Of a stretch of DNA of 7,575 bases, positions 7,401 through 7,575 are shown piece after piece. Position 1 is the first letter of the stretch. Every line of letters begins with the position of its first letter. The notes under the pieces are model-generated. The model was given only the letters and a program-made list of their open reading frames with translations. It did no database searches and was not told the origin of the DNA. This DNA is from Aquificaceae bacterium (GTDB lineage: Bacteria; Aquificota; Aquificia; Aquificales; Aquificaceae). The position numbers were made by a program, and so were the translations under genes. Where the stretch lies: NCBI GenBank assembly GCA_015487365.1, contig WFPT01000016.1, forward strand, positions 1 to 7,575, given 5' to 3'.

Positions 7401-7412
7401 AAACCAAGCTAA
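4401..7412 (+). CDS. RND-family efflux pump inner-membrane subunit (AcrB/HAE-like)
   Basis: This 1003-residue proton-driven exporter would be the inner-membrane part of a tripartite pump reaching through the outer membrane. The topology is the RND pattern: TM1 near 11-29; a large periplasmic loop to about 330; TM2-TM6 near 332-350, 353-372, 377-402, 423-447 and 452-480; TM7 near 517-533; a second periplasmic loop to about 840; and TM8-TM12 near 842-862, 866-886, 893-918, 942-961 and 968-992. TM4 carries the proton-relay pair D395/D396 in GLVIDDAIVVLE. TM10 reads GIVARDSVL, with R908 where AcrB has its relay Lys. ERLRPILMT (937-945) leads into TM11. TM4 is drug-pump (HAE) rather than heavy-metal type. 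An in-frame TAA at 4389-4391 fixes the start. No adaptor or TolC gene is adjacent, so partners are elsewhere. Substrate is unknown. The stop codon touches the CRISPR array. Confidence 0.92.
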   Translation: MHRFFIKRPITTWMFMLSFLLLGIYSYINMPRDRFPDVDFPMVAISTVLPGATPYVVDRSITKRIEDELATISGIEAIISRSSAGLSQIVIIFDLDKNIDTAVEEVRDAVQRAKIFFPEGTQEPLILRVNTSAAPIMAILLYGDDNVSFKELSYYAKNLVQRELQKINGVGEVDLGGYRDLVMWVRLEPEKLFGYGLTPLDVVNVIKANNLEIPSGEIHGRDRDYLLRLYGKVRGEEDLRNIQVREDLRLSELAKVKFDFDEEKSITRFKGKRAIAIIVYKQSKTNTVRTANRVKEKLKEIERKLPKGMHLSINYDSSEFIKRAVREATEEIVIGSFLAGVAVFLFLGSFKFTLIPFLAIPISVFGSIFFMDRMGFSLNMISLIGFAVAIGLVIDDAIVVLESIYRRMEEGLKPLEASDKGTQVVMFAILASTASLIVIFVPIIFLKGVIGQFLSNFATAIVLSIAISYLVSITFTPMLSARLVRVQRKNFFMRAYESFEERFDLALKWALEHKKTILTVSLLSVLVGCEFAGLTKKEFHPVIDEGRFMIRFETPIGSSLEYTNQKAREIEKVLNSIPYIEQYSISFGQGIFGRAGKNGGVIFVKLVDRRKRPHQVKVMELVRERLQKIEDLKVSVERPSVVGAGAGRMVSLQYVIKGPSLEELRKIAKKLTEELKRRGGYADVDTDIRVNKPEVRIYINRRRAEELGVSVYDIASTLRALFGDFKVGTFDFGSETYDIKVKASEDFLKDLDNLKRVYVRSREGKLIPLAYLIDYKVSSGYETINRFNRQYSFILYANLVNKSQGEAVREVESILKRILPPGYTYEVSGYTKEFKRAFKNLFKALIIAIIGVYMVLASLFESLIHPFTVLLTLPLATSGAFGLLYFTNTSLSVPSYFGIILLVGIVARDSVLFIERIVQLRKEGYPIREAILRARKERLRPILMTTLTIVFALIPVALGLTAGAEIRKPMAIAVIGGIFTALPLSLFVIPVIYEGIERWKKPS

Positions 7413-7575
7413 TTTAAATTCCACAACGGCACATTAGGAACAAGCAGAGCTTGAAACTGCACAAGAGCTCTCAGAAGTGTTTAAATTCCACAACGGCACA
7501 TTAGGAACCGACGAACTATATCACGCTCGTTGCGGGGGCAGTCATGTTTAAATTCCACAACGGCACATTAGGAAC
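7412..7575 (-). CRISPR. CRISPR array, leader-distal end (3 repeats, 2 spacers; continues to the right)
   Basis: Three 30-bp repeats lie at 7412-7441, 7479-7508 and 7546-7575. They begin GTTTAAATTCCACAACGG and end CACATTAGGAAC on the plus strand. Copies 2 and 3 are identical, and copy 1 differs only in its first base (A for G). Two unique spacers of exactly 37 bp (7442-7478, 7509-7545) give a 67-bp period. On the minus strand the repeat ends in ATTTAAAC, close to the ATTGAAAC tail that forms the crRNA 5' handle in many type I and III systems, so the array probably reads leftward. The changed base would then be the last base of the last repeat, fitting a leader-distal terminus. The minus-strand repeat can pair TTCC (2-5) with GGAA (20-23). 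No cas genes are visible, so the type is not assigned. Confidence 0.95.

Noticed and set aside
7442..7478. Spacer 1 as a self-targeting spacer against a gene in this window
   Set aside because: I saw no matching stretch elsewhere in the window by eye on either strand. A genome-wide search would be needed to exclude self-targeting.

Overview
The window most likely comes from a thermophilic bacterium of the Aquificales (the Aquifex/Hydrogenobacter/Thermocrinis group). This is inferred from very tight gene packing, Arg written mostly as AGG and Ile often as ATA, Lys/Glu-rich proteins, a short-form SppA, a compact GlnE and a CRISPR repeat of the type I associate with that order. No marker gene is present, so the assignment is provisional.

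Left half, minus strand (1-1838): an apparent three-gene operon reads leftward. It holds sppA (membrane-anchored S49 peptidase), a zinc deacetylase of the HDAC/acetoin-utilization family, and the first 28 codons of a membrane protein that runs off the left edge. Spacing is 1 nt between the first two genes, and there is an 8-nt overlap between the second and third. Centre and right, plus strand (1851-7412): glnE (two-headed glutamine synthetase adenylyltransferase/deadenylase) is followed after 12 nt by a 12-TM RND efflux pump of the AcrB/HAE type. The two strands diverge from an intergenic gap of only 12 bp containing a palindromic ATTATAAT. The RND gene appears to have its own promoter, an extended -10 overlapping the glnE stop codon, preceded by a 20-bp perfect palindrome that may be a repressor site.

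Right edge (7412-7575): a CRISPR array begins directly on the RND stop codon. Three 30-bp repeats and two 37-bp spacers are visible, and the array continues beyond the window. The imperfect repeat lies next to the RND gene and the repeat ends in ATTTAAAC on the minus strand. Both suggest this is the leader-distal end, with crRNA transcription running leftward toward the RND gene.

The genes do not form one pathway. They cover membrane protein quality control (SppA), deacetylation of an unknown substrate, nitrogen control (GlnE) and export (RND). I see no cas gene, tRNA, rRNA, insertion sequence or clear intrinsic terminator, and no gene-free stretch above 300 bases. The least ordinary signals are regulatory: the palindrome before the RND gene, the 12-bp divergent gap, and the stop codon that shares a base with a CRISPR repeat. 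I did not find a convincing new multi-gene system here.
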